Origin: Streptomyces sp. NBC_01197
Lineage (GTDB): Bacteria > Actinomycetota > Actinomycetes > Streptomycetales > Streptomycetaceae
Length of the DNA: 64,000 nucleotides
Direction of reading: 5' to 3'
NCBI RefSeq assembly: GCF_036010505.1
Contig: NZ_CP108569.1
Span: forward strand, 3,855,001 to 3,919,000
Positions 23,193-32,522 of the stretch are shown one piece after another. Each line of letters begins with the position of its first letter. Position 1 is the first letter of the stretch. The notes beneath the pieces are model-generated. The model was not told the origin of the DNA, did not search any database, and saw nothing but the letters and a program-made list of their open reading frames with translations. Position numbers and translations under genes: made by a program.

Positions 23193-24355
23193 GCCGGGAA
23201 CGGCGCGATGCGCTCGGCGGGAAGGCCGCCATCGCAGGGATCGGGGCAACCGAGTTCTCCAAGGATTCCGGGCGCAGCGAGCTCAAACTCGCCGTGGAAG
23301 CGGTCCACACGGCCCTCGACGACGCGGGACTCACCCCCGCCGACGTGGACGGACTGGTCACCTTCACCATGGACACCAGCCCCGAGATCACGGTTGCCCA
23401 GGCGGCCGGGATCGGGGAGCTCTCCTTCTTCTCCCGCATCCACTACGGAGGCGGCGCCGCCTGTGCCACGGTGCAGCAGGCCGCACTCGCCGTCGCTGCC
23501 GGAGTGGCCGACGTAGTCGTCTGCTACCGGGCGTTCAACGAGCGCTCCGGGCGGCGGTTCGGCTCAGGGGTCCAGCACAGGGAGCCTTCGGCCGAGGGAG
23601 CCGCGCTGGGCTGGGCGCTGCCGTTCGGGCTGCTCACACCGGCCTCCTGGGTGGCGATGGCTGCCCAGCGTTATCTGCACACATACGGTCTCTCGTCCGA
23701 GGTGTTCGGCCATGTCGCGGTGACCGACCGCAGATATGCGGCGCGTAACCCGGCGGCGTACTTCTACGAGAAGCCGATCACCCTCGCCGATCACGCCGCC
23801 TCGCGGTGGATCGTGGAGCCGCTTCGGCTGCTCGACTGCTGCCAGGAGACCGACGGGGGGCAGGCGATCGTCATCACCAGCGCCGAGCGCGCCCGTGATC
23901 TGCGCCGTCCTCCGGCGGTGATCGTGGCCGCGGCGCAGGGAGCGGGCCGGGCACAGGAGCAGATGACCAGTTTCTACCGGGACGATCTCAGCGGGCTGCC
24001 CGAGATGAACGTGGTGGCACGGCAGCTCTGGCAGACCTCCGGGCTGCGGCCGTCCGACATCGACGTGGGCATCCTCTACGACCACTTCACTCCGTTCGTG
24101 CTGATGCAGCTGGAGGAGTTCGGCTTCTGCAAGCCGGGCGAAGCAGCGGCCTTCGTCGCGGAGGACGCGCTTCCGCTGAACACCCATGGGGGCCAGGTCG
24201 GGGAGGCGTATCTGCACGGCATGAACGGCATAGCGGAAGCCGTACGGCAGGTGCGTGGCACATCGGTGAACCAGATATCCGGTGCGGCCACGACCCTCGT
24301 CACCGCAGGTACCGGCGTACCCACATCCGGGCTCATCCTCGGCACGGACGGCTGA
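23189..24355 (+). CDS. Thiolase-like lipid-transfer protein / aldolase (Ltp2-like)
   Basis: 388 residues with the thiolase fold of the SCP-x/Ltp group: AAIAGIGATEFSKDSGRSEL at the N-terminus, MDTSPEITVAQAAGIGELSF, the glycine-rich HYGGGAACATVQQAALAVAA, and the C-terminal NQISGAATTLVTAGTGVPTS. The catalytic Cys of true thiolases is not in its usual context, consistent with Ltp2, a retro-aldolase that releases propionyl-CoA from the steroid side chain and depends on a DUF35 partner. That partner is probably the gene at 20568. It is the last gene of the coupled five-gene run. Confidence 0.91.
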   Translation: MSRERRDALGGKAAIAGIGATEFSKDSGRSELKLAVEAVHTALDDAGLTPADVDGLVTFTMDTSPEITVAQAAGIGELSFFSRIHYGGGAACATVQQAALAVAAGVADVVVCYRAFNERSGRRFGSGVQHREPSAEGAALGWALPFGLLTPASWVAMAAQRYLHTYGLSSEVFGHVAVTDRRYAARNPAAYFYEKPITLADHAASRWIVEPLRLLDCCQETDGGQAIVITSAERARDLRRPPAVIVAAAQGAGRAQEQMTSFYRDDLSGLPEMNVVARQLWQTSGLRPSDIDVGILYDHFTPFVLMQLEEFGFCKPGEAAAFVAEDALPLNTHGGQVGEAYLHGMNGIAEAVRQVRGTSVNQISGAATTLVTAGTGVPTSGLILGTDG

Positions 24356-24408
24356 CACTGCGGCGTGGGCATTGGGTGGTCCGGGCCGGCGGACCGTTCA
24401 CTGCGCCT

Positions 24409-25467
24409 ATGCAACGACAAAAGATGTTCTTGTCCCATCTTCTGGGCGCAGCTGTCCTCCTGGCGCTCGCCGCTCCGGCAGCCGACGCCGCACCGGACGT
24501 CACCACTCCCCTGCCGGGAACGCCGGCCGGTACAGCGACGGGTGCGCAGACCAGTACGCAGCCGGGCGCGCAGACCAGCCCGCAGCCGGGTGCGCAGACC
24601 AGCCCGCAGCCGGGCGCGCAGACCAGCCCGCAGCCGGGTGCGCAGACTGGTACCGAGCCGGGTGCGCAGACCGGCAGGACAGGCGCAGGCAGGGCAGGCG
24701 TAGGCAGGACAGGCGCCGGAACGCCGGCCTCGCCCGCCGCCGCTGACACCGATCAGTTCGACGGCTGGGGGTTCGACACCTGTGTCACGCCGTCCCTCGC
24801 GACCATGCGTGCCTGGAAGTCGTCCCAGTACCGGAGCATCGGTGTCTACTACGGCGGCCGGGGCCGGGGCTGCCCCAACCAGCCCGAGCTCAGCAAGAAC
24901 TGGGTGTCCAGCGTGTACGGGATGGGCTGGAAGGTTCTGCCGGTGTTCGTCGGCTCCCAGTCGCCGTGTGTGGCGGCCGAGGGCAAACGGAAGGTCACGA
25001 TGGGCGACGACCCGGGGGGCCAGGGAACGGACGAGGGGCACGAAGCGGTCGAGCGGGCCCGAGCGCTCGGCATGGTGGAAGGCTCACCGCTCTATCTGGA
25101 CATGGAGGCGTACGACCAGGGCGACAGCGACTGCGCCGCCACCACCCTCTCCTTCATCCGCTCCTGGGACCGCGAGGTGGAGCGTCTCGGATACGTCTCC
25201 GGTTTCTACAGCAGCGCGGACTCCGGGGTGGCGCAGCTCGGGGCGGAGCGCAGGGCGGGCACGTCGGACCTGCCGTCGGTGATGTGGTTCGCCCGCTGGA
25301 ACGATCAGCCCTCGGTGACCGGGGAGCCGTCCCTGCGAAGCCAGGACTGGTCGCCGCATCTTCGGATCCACCAGTACGCGGGCGATGTGACGGAGGAGCA
25401 CGGCGGCCAGGAGCTCAACATCGACCGGAACCGGGTCGACGCCCCGGTGGCCCGTATCGCCGATTAG
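24409..25467 (+). CDS. Secreted DUF1906 (glycoside-hydrolase-like) protein
   Basis: 352 residues: a signal peptide (MFLSHLLGAAVLLALAAPAA...), a repetitive Gly-Ala-Gln-Thr-Ser-Pro-Gln-Pro linker (about 45-90) and a DUF1906 TIM-barrel domain (about 120-350). The domain begins FDGWGFDTCVTPSLATMRAW and has YRSIGVYYGGRGRGCPNQ and SPLYLDMEAYDQ, whose acidic residues sit where related GH25-type hydrolases act. Family member Rv2525c is a Tat-exported cell-wall-linked protein of unproven activity. The ATG at 24409 is preferred because the hydrophobic core follows at the right distance; its ribosome binding site is poor. Unlike its neighbours it is not coupled to the acyl-CoA operon. Confidence 0.88.
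   Translation: MQRQKMFLSHLLGAAVLLALAAPAADAAPDVTTPLPGTPAGTATGAQTSTQPGAQTSPQPGAQTSPQPGAQTSPQPGAQTGTEPGAQTGRTGAGRAGVGRTGAGTPASPAAADTDQFDGWGFDTCVTPSLATMRAWKSSQYRSIGVYYGGRGRGCPNQPELSKNWVSSVYGMGWKVLPVFVGSQSPCVAAEGKRKVTMGDDPGGQGTDEGHEAVERARALGMVEGSPLYLDMEAYDQGDSDCAATTLSFIRSWDREVERLGYVSGFYSSADSGVAQLGAERRAGTSDLPSVMWFARWNDQPSVTGEPSLRSQDWSPHLRIHQYAGDVTEEHGGQELNIDRNRVDAPVARIAD
24541..24676 (+). repeat. 24-bp coding tandem repeats in the DUF1906 linker
   Basis: Five full 24-bp units (24541, 24565, 24589, 24613, 24637) and a partial sixth encode the octapeptide GAQTSPQP and variants. The middle three are nearly identical, so copy number may vary between strains without shifting the frame. Confidence 0.9.
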
Positions 25468-25688
25468 CGAACGAACGTGCCGGACCGAAACGACCGCCCT
25501 CTCCCGGCGCCCTCCCCGCAATCCTTCCCGGGTCCTTCCCCGGTCCAGCACCGGAACCCCGACGAGGGGGAGGGCCGCCCTCCACCTTCAGGAGGTGGGG
25601 GTACCACCATTCCTACAACCTGAGGGGGATTCGCCTTCGGCACCTCTGGGCGATCTGCTCAAGGGGGTCCGGCTCCTAGCGTGGAGCT

Positions 25689-26225
25689 ATGACCACGCCA
25701 GTCTGTACCAGCGCAGCGAAGGTGGCGACGCCGTACTCGTCGTTCGCCACCTACATGCGGGCCCGGGGGCCCGTTCTGCTGCGTACCGCCCGTTCGCTGA
25801 CCGCCAATCCGAGTGATGCCGAGGACCTGCTCCAGACCGCGCTGACCAAGACCTACGTCGCGTGGGAGCGGATCGAGGACCATCGCGCGCTGGACGGTTA
25901 TGTCCGGCGGGCGCTGGTGAACACCCGTACGTCGCAGTGGCGCAAGCGCAAGGTCGACGAGTTCGTCTGCGACGACCTGCCCGAGCCGGAGACCGCGCCC
26001 GCGCCCGACGCGGCCGAGCAGCAGGCGCTGCGCGACGCGATGTGGCACGCGGTGATGAAGCTCCCCGACCGGCAGCGGGCCATGCTGGTGCTGCGCTACT
26101 ACGAGGACCTCAGCGAGCAGCAGACCGCCGAGGTGCTCGGGGTCTCGGTCGGTACGGTCAAGAGCGCGGTCTCCCGCGCCCTCGGCAAGCTGCGCGAGGA
26201 CCCTGAGCTGTCCCCCGCCCACTGA
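25689..26225 (+). CDS. SigE-family ECF RNA polymerase sigma factor
   Basis: 178 residues with both ECF regions: sigma-2 (about 15-80, NPSDAEDLLQTALTKTYVAW) and sigma-4 (about 110-165, LPDRQRAMLVLRYYEDLSEQ followed by VLGVSVGTVKSAVSRAL). It belongs to the actinobacterial SigE-family group (the SCO4005-like lineage, from memory). No anti-sigma gene is adjacent, which is common for this group. The 221-bp upstream gap has a small CCACCT-TCAGG-AGGTGG hairpin near 25583-25599 and no clear promoter. Whether it controls the adjacent acyl-CoA genes is unknown. Confidence 0.92.
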   Translation: MTTPVCTSAAKVATPYSSFATYMRARGPVLLRTARSLTANPSDAEDLLQTALTKTYVAWERIEDHRALDGYVRRALVNTRTSQWRKRKVDEFVCDDLPEPETAPAPDAAEQQALRDAMWHAVMKLPDRQRAMLVLRYYEDLSEQQTAEVLGVSVGTVKSAVSRALGKLREDPELSPAH

Positions 26226-26360
26226 GCCCGCCCAGCAGGGCACGGCATGGCGGACCCTCGCAGTACCGGAGCAGTACCGGAGCAGCGCAGGGACGTGCAG
26301 GGGCGGTGCAAGGCAGGACGGGGCGGGAGGCGTCGGCGGATTTCCTGACGACGGGTAGTG

Positions 26361-26378
26361 ACATACCGATTGGTATGT
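26361..26378. promoter_or_regulatory. TetR-type operator ACATACC-GATT-GGTATGT
   Basis: A perfect 18-bp palindrome with 7-bp arms, 60 bp before the GTG of the acyl-CoA synthetase gene. The sequence class (CATACC/GGTATG) is typical of TetR-family operators. No TetR gene is adjacent, so it is a target of a distant regulator. Confidence 0.75.
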
Positions 26379-26437
26379 GCGCAGAATTGCGACACATTAC
26401 CCATGCGTAGCCAACGCTGCCCCTCCAGGAGGACGCC

Positions 26438-28087
26438 GTGCTGAGCACGATGCAGGACGTACCGCTGACAGTGACCCGCATGCTCGTCCACGGAACGCTG
26501 GTGCACGGGGCCTCCCGGATCACCACCTGGACCGGCGACGCCGCAGCACCGCAGCGCCGCTCCTTCGCCGAGACCGGCGCACGCGCCGTGCAGCTCGCCA
26601 ACGCACTCCGCGGCGAGCTGGGGATCGACGGGGACCAGCGGGTGGCGACACTCATGTGGAACAACGCCGAGCACGTCGAGGCGTACTTCGCCGTTCCCTC
26701 CATGGGTGCCGTTCTGCACACCCTCAACATCCGGCTCCCCGCCGAGCAGCTGAACTGGATCGTCAACCACGCGGCCGACCGCGTGATCATTGTCAATGGC
26801 TCCCTGCTGTCGCTGCTCGCACCGCTGCTGCCGGACCTGCCGACCGTCGAGCACGTGGTGGTGAGCGGCCCCGGGGACCGCTCACTGCTCGCGGGGACCT
26901 CGGCGACCGTGCACGAGTACGAGGAACTGATCGCGGGCCGCCCGACGCGGTTCGACTGGCCCGAAATCGATGAACGTCAGGCCGCCGCCCTCTGCTACAC
27001 CTCGGGCACCACCGGCGAGCCCAAGGGTGTCGTCTACTCGCACCGTTCCATCTTCCTGCACTCCATGCAGGTCAACTCGGCCCAGTCGATGGGGCTCACG
27101 GACCAGGACACGACGCTCGTGGTCGTGCCGCAGTTCCACGTGAACGCCTGGGGCTTGCCGCACGCGACCTTCATGTCGGGCGTCAACATGCTGATGCCCG
27201 ACCGTTTCCTGCAGCCCGCGCCGCTCGCCGAGATGATCGGGCAGGAGAAGCCGACGCACGCGGCGGCGGTGCCCACCATCTGGCAGGGGCTGCTGGCCGA
27301 GGTGACCGCCCATCCGCGGGATCTGAGCTCGATGAAGCGGGTCACCATCGGCGGCGCCGCCTGCCCGCCGGCGCTGATGGAGGCGTACGACAAGCTGGGC
27401 GTCCGGCTCTGCCACGCCTGGGGCATGACGGAGACCTCACCGCTGGGGACGACGTCCAACCCGCCGGCCGGGCTGAGCCCGGAGGAAGAGTGGCCGTACC
27501 GCGTCACCCAGGGCCGCTTTCCCGCCGGTATCGAGGCGCGGCTGGCCGGGCCGGGCGGCGACATCCTGCCCTGGGACGGCGAGTCCGCCGGTGAGCTGGA
27601 GGTGCGCGGGCCGTGGATCACCGGTGCGTACTACGGCGGCGCGGGCGGCGAGAACTTCCGGCCCGCCGACAAGTTCAGCGCTGACGGCTGGCTGAAGACC
27701 GGCGATGTCGGTGTGATCAGCAAGGACGGCTTCCTGACGCTCACCGACCGCGCCAAGGACGTCATCAAATCCGGCGGAGAGTGGATTTCGAGCGTCGACC
27801 TGGAGAACGCGATCATGGCGCATCCGGCGGTCGCCGAGGCCGCTGTAGTTGCCGTCCCGGACGAGAAGTGGGGCGAACGGCCGCTCGCGACGGTCGTACT
27901 GAAGGAGGGCGAGAGCGCCGGGTACGAGGAGCTCAGGGCCTTCCTCGCACGGTCCGTCGCCAAGTGGCAGCTGCCGGAGCGGTGGGCGATCGTGCCGTCC
28001 GTGCCGAAGACGTCGGTCGGGAAGTTCGACAAGAAGGTGCTCAGGAAGCAGTACGCGGACGGCGAGTTGGACACCACCCAGCTCTGA
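26438..28087 (+). CDS. Long-chain acyl-CoA synthetase (AMP-binding)
   Basis: 549 residues of the ANL superfamily, with the P-loop [18 protein letters not shown] (about 186-203), the A5 motif [13 protein letters not shown] and the A8-A10 region ending [15 protein letters not shown]. It activates a fatty or steroid-derived acid to the CoA thioester via an acyl-adenylate. The GTG is fixed by CCAGGAGG with a perfect gap. Upstream lies the TetR-type palindrome. Near the igr-like operon, a role in activating a side-chain acid is tempting, but the sigma-factor gene lies between and co-regulation is not shown. Confidence 0.95.
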   Translation: MLSTMQDVPLTVTRMLVHGTLVHGASRITTWTGDAAAPQRRSFAETGARAVQLANALRGELGIDGDQRVATLMWNNAEHVEAYFAVPSMGAVLHTLNIRLPAEQLNWIVNHAADRVIIVNGSLLSLLAPLLPDLPTVEHVVVSGPGDRSLLAGTSATVHEYEELIAGRPTRFDWPEIDERQAAALCYTSGTTGEPKGVVYSHRSIFLHSMQVNSAQSMGLTDQDTTLVVVPQFHVNAWGLPHATFMSGVNMLMPDRFLQPAPLAEMIGQEKPTHAAAVPTIWQGLLAEVTAHPRDLSSMKRVTIGGAACPPALMEAYDKLGVRLCHAWGMTETSPLGTTSNPPAGLSPEEEWPYRVTQGRFPAGIEARLAGPGGDILPWDGESAGELEVRGPWITGAYYGGAGGENFRPADKFSADGWLKTGDVGVISKDGFLTLTDRAKDVIKSGGEWISSVDLENAIMAHPAVAEAAVVAVPDEKWGERPLATVVLKEGESAGYEELRAFLARSVAKWQLPERWAIVPSVPKTSVGKFDKKVLRKQYADGELDTTQL

Positions 28088-28175
28088 CCCTCGCCCCTGA
28101 CGGTGCCCCTGTCGGCGCCGGCCCGGTCCAGGGTCGGCGCCGACGTCGGCCCGGCGTGCTCCGGTCCAGCCTGCT

Positions 28176-28250
28176 CTGGCTCAGATCGAGCTGGCCCAAA
28201 GCGAACTGGTCCAAAGCGAACTGGCTCAGAACGAGTCGGCTCAGAACGAA
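28176..28250. repeat. 15-bp tandem repeats between convergent genes
   Basis: Five 15-bp units (starts 28176, 28191, 28206, 28221, 28236) of the form CTGGCYCARANCGAR. They end just before the stop of the PAS/receiver gene at 28262. They lie outside any credible coding frame. Confidence 0.8.
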
Positions 28251-28261
28251 CTGGCTCCGTT

Positions 28262-31200
28262 TCAGTTGGTGCCGATCTTCGCCAGCAGGTCGACGATCCG
28301 GCCCTGCACCTCGGTGCTGGTGGAGCGTTCCGCCAGGAACAGCACGGTCTCGCCCGAGGCGAGCCCGGACAGTTCGGACGCGTCCATTCCGGCCGAGGTG
28401 TAGACGACCAGCGGAGTGCGGTTCAGCTGCCCGTTCGCGCGGAGCCAGTCGACGATCCCGGCGCGTCGGCGGCGTACCTGCATCAGGTCCATCACCACCA
28501 GGTTCGGCCGCATTTGGGCGGCCAGGGCGACGGCCTCCGCGTCCGTGCCGGCCCGGGCCACCTGCATCCCGCGCCGCTCCAGCGTGTCCGTCAGGGCAAG
28601 CGCGATCTCCTCGTGCTCTTCGATCAGCAGGACGCGCGGCGGGTGCTGCTCGGTGTCGCGCGGGGCCAGCGCCTTCAACAGGACGGCTGGATCGGCCCCG
28701 TAGGCCGCCTCCCGTGTCGCCTGCCCGAGTCCGGCCGTCACCAGGACGGGCACCTCGGCGGCCACCGCCGCCTGACGCAGTGACTGCAGCGCCTTACGGG
28801 TGATCGGCCCGGTCAGCGGATCGACGAAGAGCGCTGCGGGGAACGCGGCGATCTGGGCATCGACCTCCTCCCGGGAGTGCACGATCACCGGGCGGTAGCC
28901 GCGGTCGCTCAGGGCCTGCTGGGTGGAGACGTCGGGCGCGGGCCAGACGAGCAGTCGGCGCGGGTTGTCGAGCGGCTCGGGAGGCAGCTCGTCGTCGACG
29001 GGCTGCGGCTGCGGCCGGTTGGCCACCTCCACGGCGCCACCGGGGCCGTCCAGCGGTTCGGGCCCCTCCGCCCCCTCGTCGGGGGCGCCTATGGCGTACG
29101 AACGACCCTCCGACTGGGGCGAGAGACGCTGCTGAGCCTGCTGGGAGGCCTGAGCCTGCGGGGGAAGCGGGACCTGCTGGGAGGTTGGAGCCGACGGGGA
29201 CATCTGGCCCTGCTGATTCGCCCCGTGCTGATTCGCCCCGTGCTGGATTGCCCCCTGCGGTGTGTGGCCCTGCGGGGAGCGGCTCGGCTGGGGTCCCCCT
29301 TGCTCGCCGGCGGTCTGCGGATGCGGCCGGGCCGCCGGTTCGGGGCGTTCGCCCTCCGGCGGGGCCGCGAGCTTGCGCCGTCGGCCGGAACCAAGCGAGT
29401 GGGGCTGGTTCTGCTGTGCTGCGATCTGTTCGGCGAACGGCACGCCCTGACCGAGTGTCCGTACGCTTATTGCGCGTCCCTGCGCGCTGTCCGCGAGCAA
29501 CGGCTCCTCGGCGGGCAGCGGCTGGGCCGTGGCCTCGTCGGCTGTCGGCCGCTCGGTGACGGAGGGCCAGCCCTCGGGCGACGCGTACAGCGTGCCGTCC
29601 TTCGGCTGCTCCTCGCTCGCCCCCGGGTGGTGCTGCGGCGCGAGCGGGTCGGTGCCGGGGGGCCCGGCCGCCCGTACGGGGTCATGGCCGCCCGGCGTCG
29701 AACCAACCGAACCAACTGAACCGACTGAACCGTCGGACGGCCCCTGTACGGGCCCCGCTTGCGGCTGCCCCTGTCCGTGTCCCTGCCCCTGTCCCTGCCC
29801 TTGCCCCTGTCCCCGGTCGGCGTCCGCGGGGGGAAGCGCGAACGGCGTACGCGGGCGCTCGGCCTCCGCGGCCGCTGAGGCCGAAGCTGTTGCGAGAGCC
29901 CGGCGCGCCCGGCGGCCGGGAGGCGGTGTCTGTCCTGTCTGGGTGTGGCCTGCCTGGGTCTGGCCCGGCTGGCCGTGGGCCGAGACGCCCGGCTGTGGTC
30001 CGGCAGGCGCGGGTCCCAGGGCGGGGCGGGCGTTCTCGATCTCGCGCACGCCCTCCGCGCGCCGTGCACGCCGTCCGGTGGGCACCGACGCTTCCGCCGG
30101 TACGCCCTGCGGCGGCACGGTCGCCCCGCGCTGCGGGTGCCCCGGCGCGTTCGCCCGCGCGTTCTCGGCGGAGGTCACCACGGAGCCCTCTGACGGCAAT
30201 CCTCCCGCTGGAGGTACGGCGCCCTCGGAACCCGCGGCCCCGCCGGACAGTTCCGTACGTCCGCGCCTGCGGCCCGACCCGCCGTCACCGGTGCCGTTCT
30301 CCTGCGCGGGAATCACCGGGCCGGGGCGGCCTGCGCCCGGAGCGCCCGTGCCTGACCCGTCCGTACGGGCCGCTCCCGGAGCCGCACCCGCAGTACCCCC
30401 CGGAGCAGGAGCCGACCGAGCTGACAGAGCCGACCGAGCCGACGACTGAGCAGGAATCGGTGCGGGAAGAGCCGCAGGACCGGCTGCGGAAACAGGTGCG
30501 GGAGCCGCACCAGGACCCGCTTCCCCACGGCGCGCCCTGCGGCGCCCCGTGGGCGGCTCCGGGGCACCGGCACCCGTGGCGTCTGCCGGGCTCGCGCCCC
30601 CGGCGCCGCCGGAGCCCTCCAGGAAGGCATCGGTGGAAGAACGCCTGCCCCGGCGCCGTCCGCCGCCCGATGTGGCGTTCGACTGGTCCGTCGGATCGGG
30701 CGCAGGACCGCCGACCGCCTCCGATGCCGCGGCAGCCGGATCCACCGTCCCCGAGCCACCCCCGAGAGGCAGCTCCAGAACGTACGCACTGCCGGTCGTC
30801 CCCGGCACCTCATGGGTCTGGAGCACGCCGCCGTGCGCCCGGACGATCCCGCGCACGATCGGTTCGTGCACCGGGTCGCCGCCGCCGAACGGCCCGCGCA
30901 CCTCGATCCGTACGACCTTGCCGCGCTGCGCTGCGGCCACCACGATCGTCGAGTCCACATAAGCGCCGCCCGCGGCGACCCGCGCCTTGCCCGTGGCGTC
31001 GACGCCGGCCACGTCCGCGATCAGATGCGCGAGAGCGCTCGCCAGCCGTCCCGCGTCGACCTCGGCCTCTATCGACGGCGCGTGCACCGCGAACTGCACC
31101 CGGCCGGGGCCGATCAGCTCGACCGCGCCCTCCACACCCGCTGCCACCACGGTGTCGACCATGACCTTCGTCCTGGTCAGCTCCTCCGTTCCGGCGGCGA

Positions 31201-32356
31201 GCCGCTGGAAGCCGAGCACGCTGTCGACGAGCGTGGTCATCCGCGCGTAACCGGCGGCCAGATGATGCAGGATCTGGTTGGCCTCGGGCCACAACTGGCC
31301 GGCCGGGTCGGCGGCGAGCGTGCCCAGCTCGGCCCGCAGCTCCTCCAGCGGCCCGCGCAGGGCGTCGCCGAGCACCGCGGTCAGCTGCTGCTGCCGCTCT
31401 TCGAGCGCCTCGTACTGTTCCGTCCGCGCCGACAACTCGGCCGCGTGCTTCTTGTCCCGGGCCGCGAGCTCGTCCGCGTGCCGCGCCTCGGCGGCGGCGT
31501 TCCGCTCGTCCTTGGCCCGGAGTTCGGCGGCGTGCTGCTTCGCCTGCTTCTCGTACGGGCGCCGGTCCGCGAAGGTCAGCACCGCGCCGACGAGCTGCTC
31601 GCCGTCCCGGACCGGCGCCGTGGTCAGGTCGACCGGCACCGGGCTGCCGTCCTTCGCCCACAGCACCTGCCCGCGCACCCGGTGCTTGCGCCCGGACCTG
31701 AGCGTGTCGGCGAGGGCGCTCTCGTCGTACGGGAAGGGTTCACCGTCGGCGCGGGAGTGCTGCACCAGCGGATGCAGCTCCTTGCCGCCGAGGTCGCTCG
31801 CCCGGAAGCCGAGGATCTGCGCGACGGAGGGGTTGACGAGCACGACGCGTCCGTCGGTGTCGGTCCCTACGACACCCTCGGACGCCGCGCGCAGAATCAT
31901 CTCGGTCTGCCGCTGTGAACGCGCCAGTTCGGCTTCCGTGTCGACGGCACCCGACAGGTCCCGTACGACGAGCATCAGCAGCTCGTCACCGGTGAATCCC
32001 CCGCTGTAGGAGTCGTAGGCCTCCCGGCCGTCCTCCAGATTCGCGCTGGTCACCTCGACGGGGAACTCCGCGCCGTCGGTACGCCGCGCGAGCATACGCG
32101 TCGGCTTGGTCCTGCCCTGCTCGTCCGCGCCTTCGGGCCGCCGCATCGAGCCCGGGATCAGCCGGGAGTCGAACTCCGGCAGCAGATCGAGCAGCCCACG
32201 GCCGACAAGCGCCGTGCCCGGCGTCTCGAAGGCTTCGAGGGCGATGGAGTTGGCGTTGACGACCGTTCCGTTGCAATTGACGAGCAACAGCCCGTCCGGG
32301 AGGGCGTCAAGTATGGCTGCGAGGCGAGCAGCGCCTCGGGATGGCCTGCTGCTCAC
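28262..32356 (-). CDS. PAS-PAS histidine-kinase-like protein with tandem receiver-like domains
   Basis: 1364 residues, GTG start behind GGGAGGAAG. Order: PAS1 (about 10-130), PAS2 (about 145-260), an Ala/Glu coiled coil (about 265-330), a DHp-like helix pair and GHKL-like domain (about 315-510), some 600 residues of Gly/Pro/Gln/Ala low complexity, a receiver-like domain (about 1120-1225, ALFVDPLTGP) and a receiver (about 1239-1364, VVMDLMQ with Asp about 1290). The H-box reads GDALRGPLEELRAE with no His, and the final receiver lacks the usual Lys (FLAERSTST). It is probably a signalling scaffold rather than an active kinase. The downstream partner is unknown; both neighbours are unrelated. 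Confidence 0.88.
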   Translation of the reverse strand: MSSRPSRGAARLAAILDALPDGLLLVNCNGTVVNANSIALEAFETPGTALVGRGLLDLLPEFDSRLIPGSMRRPEGADEQGRTKPTRMLARRTDGAEFPVEVTSANLEDGREAYDSYSGGFTGDELLMLVVRDLSGAVDTEAELARSQRQTEMILRAASEGVVGTDTDGRVVLVNPSVAQILGFRASDLGGKELHPLVQHSRADGEPFPYDESALADTLRSGRKHRVRGQVLWAKDGSPVPVDLTTAPVRDGEQLVGAVLTFADRRPYEKQAKQHAAELRAKDERNAAAEARHADELAARDKKHAAELSARTEQYEALEERQQQLTAVLGDALRGPLEELRAELGTLAADPAGQLWPEANQILHHLAAGYARMTTLVDSVLGFQRLAAGTEELTRTKVMVDTVVAAGVEGAVELIGPGRVQFAVHAPSIEAEVDAGRLASALAHLIADVAGVDATGKARVAAGGAYVDSTIVVAAAQRGKVVRIEVRGPFGGGDPVHEPIVRGIVRAHGGVLQTHEVPGTTGSAYVLELPLGGGSGTVDPAAAASEAVGGPAPDPTDQSNATSGGGRRRGRRSSTDAFLEGSGGAGGASPADATGAGAPEPPTGRRRARRGEAGPGAAPAPVSAAGPAALPAPIPAQSSARSALSARSAPAPGGTAGAAPGAARTDGSGTGAPGAGRPGPVIPAQENGTGDGGSGRRRGRTELSGGAAGSEGAVPPAGGLPSEGSVVTSAENARANAPGHPQRGATVPPQGVPAEASVPTGRRARRAEGVREIENARPALGPAPAGPQPGVSAHGQPGQTQAGHTQTGQTPPPGRRARRALATASASAAAEAERPRTPFALPPADADRGQGQGQGQGQGHGQGQPQAGPVQGPSDGSVGSVGSVGSTPGGHDPVRAAGPPGTDPLAPQHHPGASEEQPKDGTLYASPEGWPSVTERPTADEATAQPLPAEEPLLADSAQGRAISVRTLGQGVPFAEQIAAQQNQPHSLGSGRRRKLAAPPEGERPEPAARPHPQTAGEQGGPQPSRSPQGHTPQGAIQHGANQHGANQQGQMSPSAPTSQQVPLPPQAQASQQAQQRLSPQSEGRSYAIGAPDEGAEGPEPLDGPGGAVEVANRPQPQPVDDELPPEPLDNPRRLLVWPAPDVSTQQALSDRGYRPVIVHSREEVDAQIAAFPAALFVDPLTGPITRKALQSLRQAAVAAEVPVLVTAGLGQATREAAYGADPAVLLKALAPRDTEQHPPRVLLIEEHEEIALALTDTLERRGMQVARAGTDAEAVALAAQMRPNLVVMDLMQVRRRRAGIVDWLRANGQLNRTPLVVYTSAGMDASELSGLASGETVLFLAERSTSTEVQGRIVDLLAKIGTN

Positions 32357-32522
32357 GACGACGCTTCCTCCCTGAACTACTGCACCTTGCTGACAACCTG
32401 GCCCATCTTGCCCCTCGGGCCATGGCGTGTCACTGCTGGAAGTCTAAAGGCAGGCGCTCCGGACATCGGCGGATGAGGGGGAGCTCTCACCAAGGTTGTG
32501 TGGAAGAACGGCTGGGGAGGCC

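Noticed and set aside
20391-23249. 952-residue minus-strand frame over the acyl-CoA operon
   Set aside because: Low-complexity Arg/Pro/Ser translation antisense to four well-recognised enzymes with stop-start overlaps.
26099-26854. 251-residue minus-strand frame over the sigma factor and acyl-CoA synthetase start
   Set aside because: It covers the TetR operator and the strong GGAGG start of the synthetase and has no recognised domain.
29890-31164. 424-residue plus-strand frame over the PAS protein linker
   Set aside because: Pro/Arg-rich shadow of the low-complexity region on the other strand.
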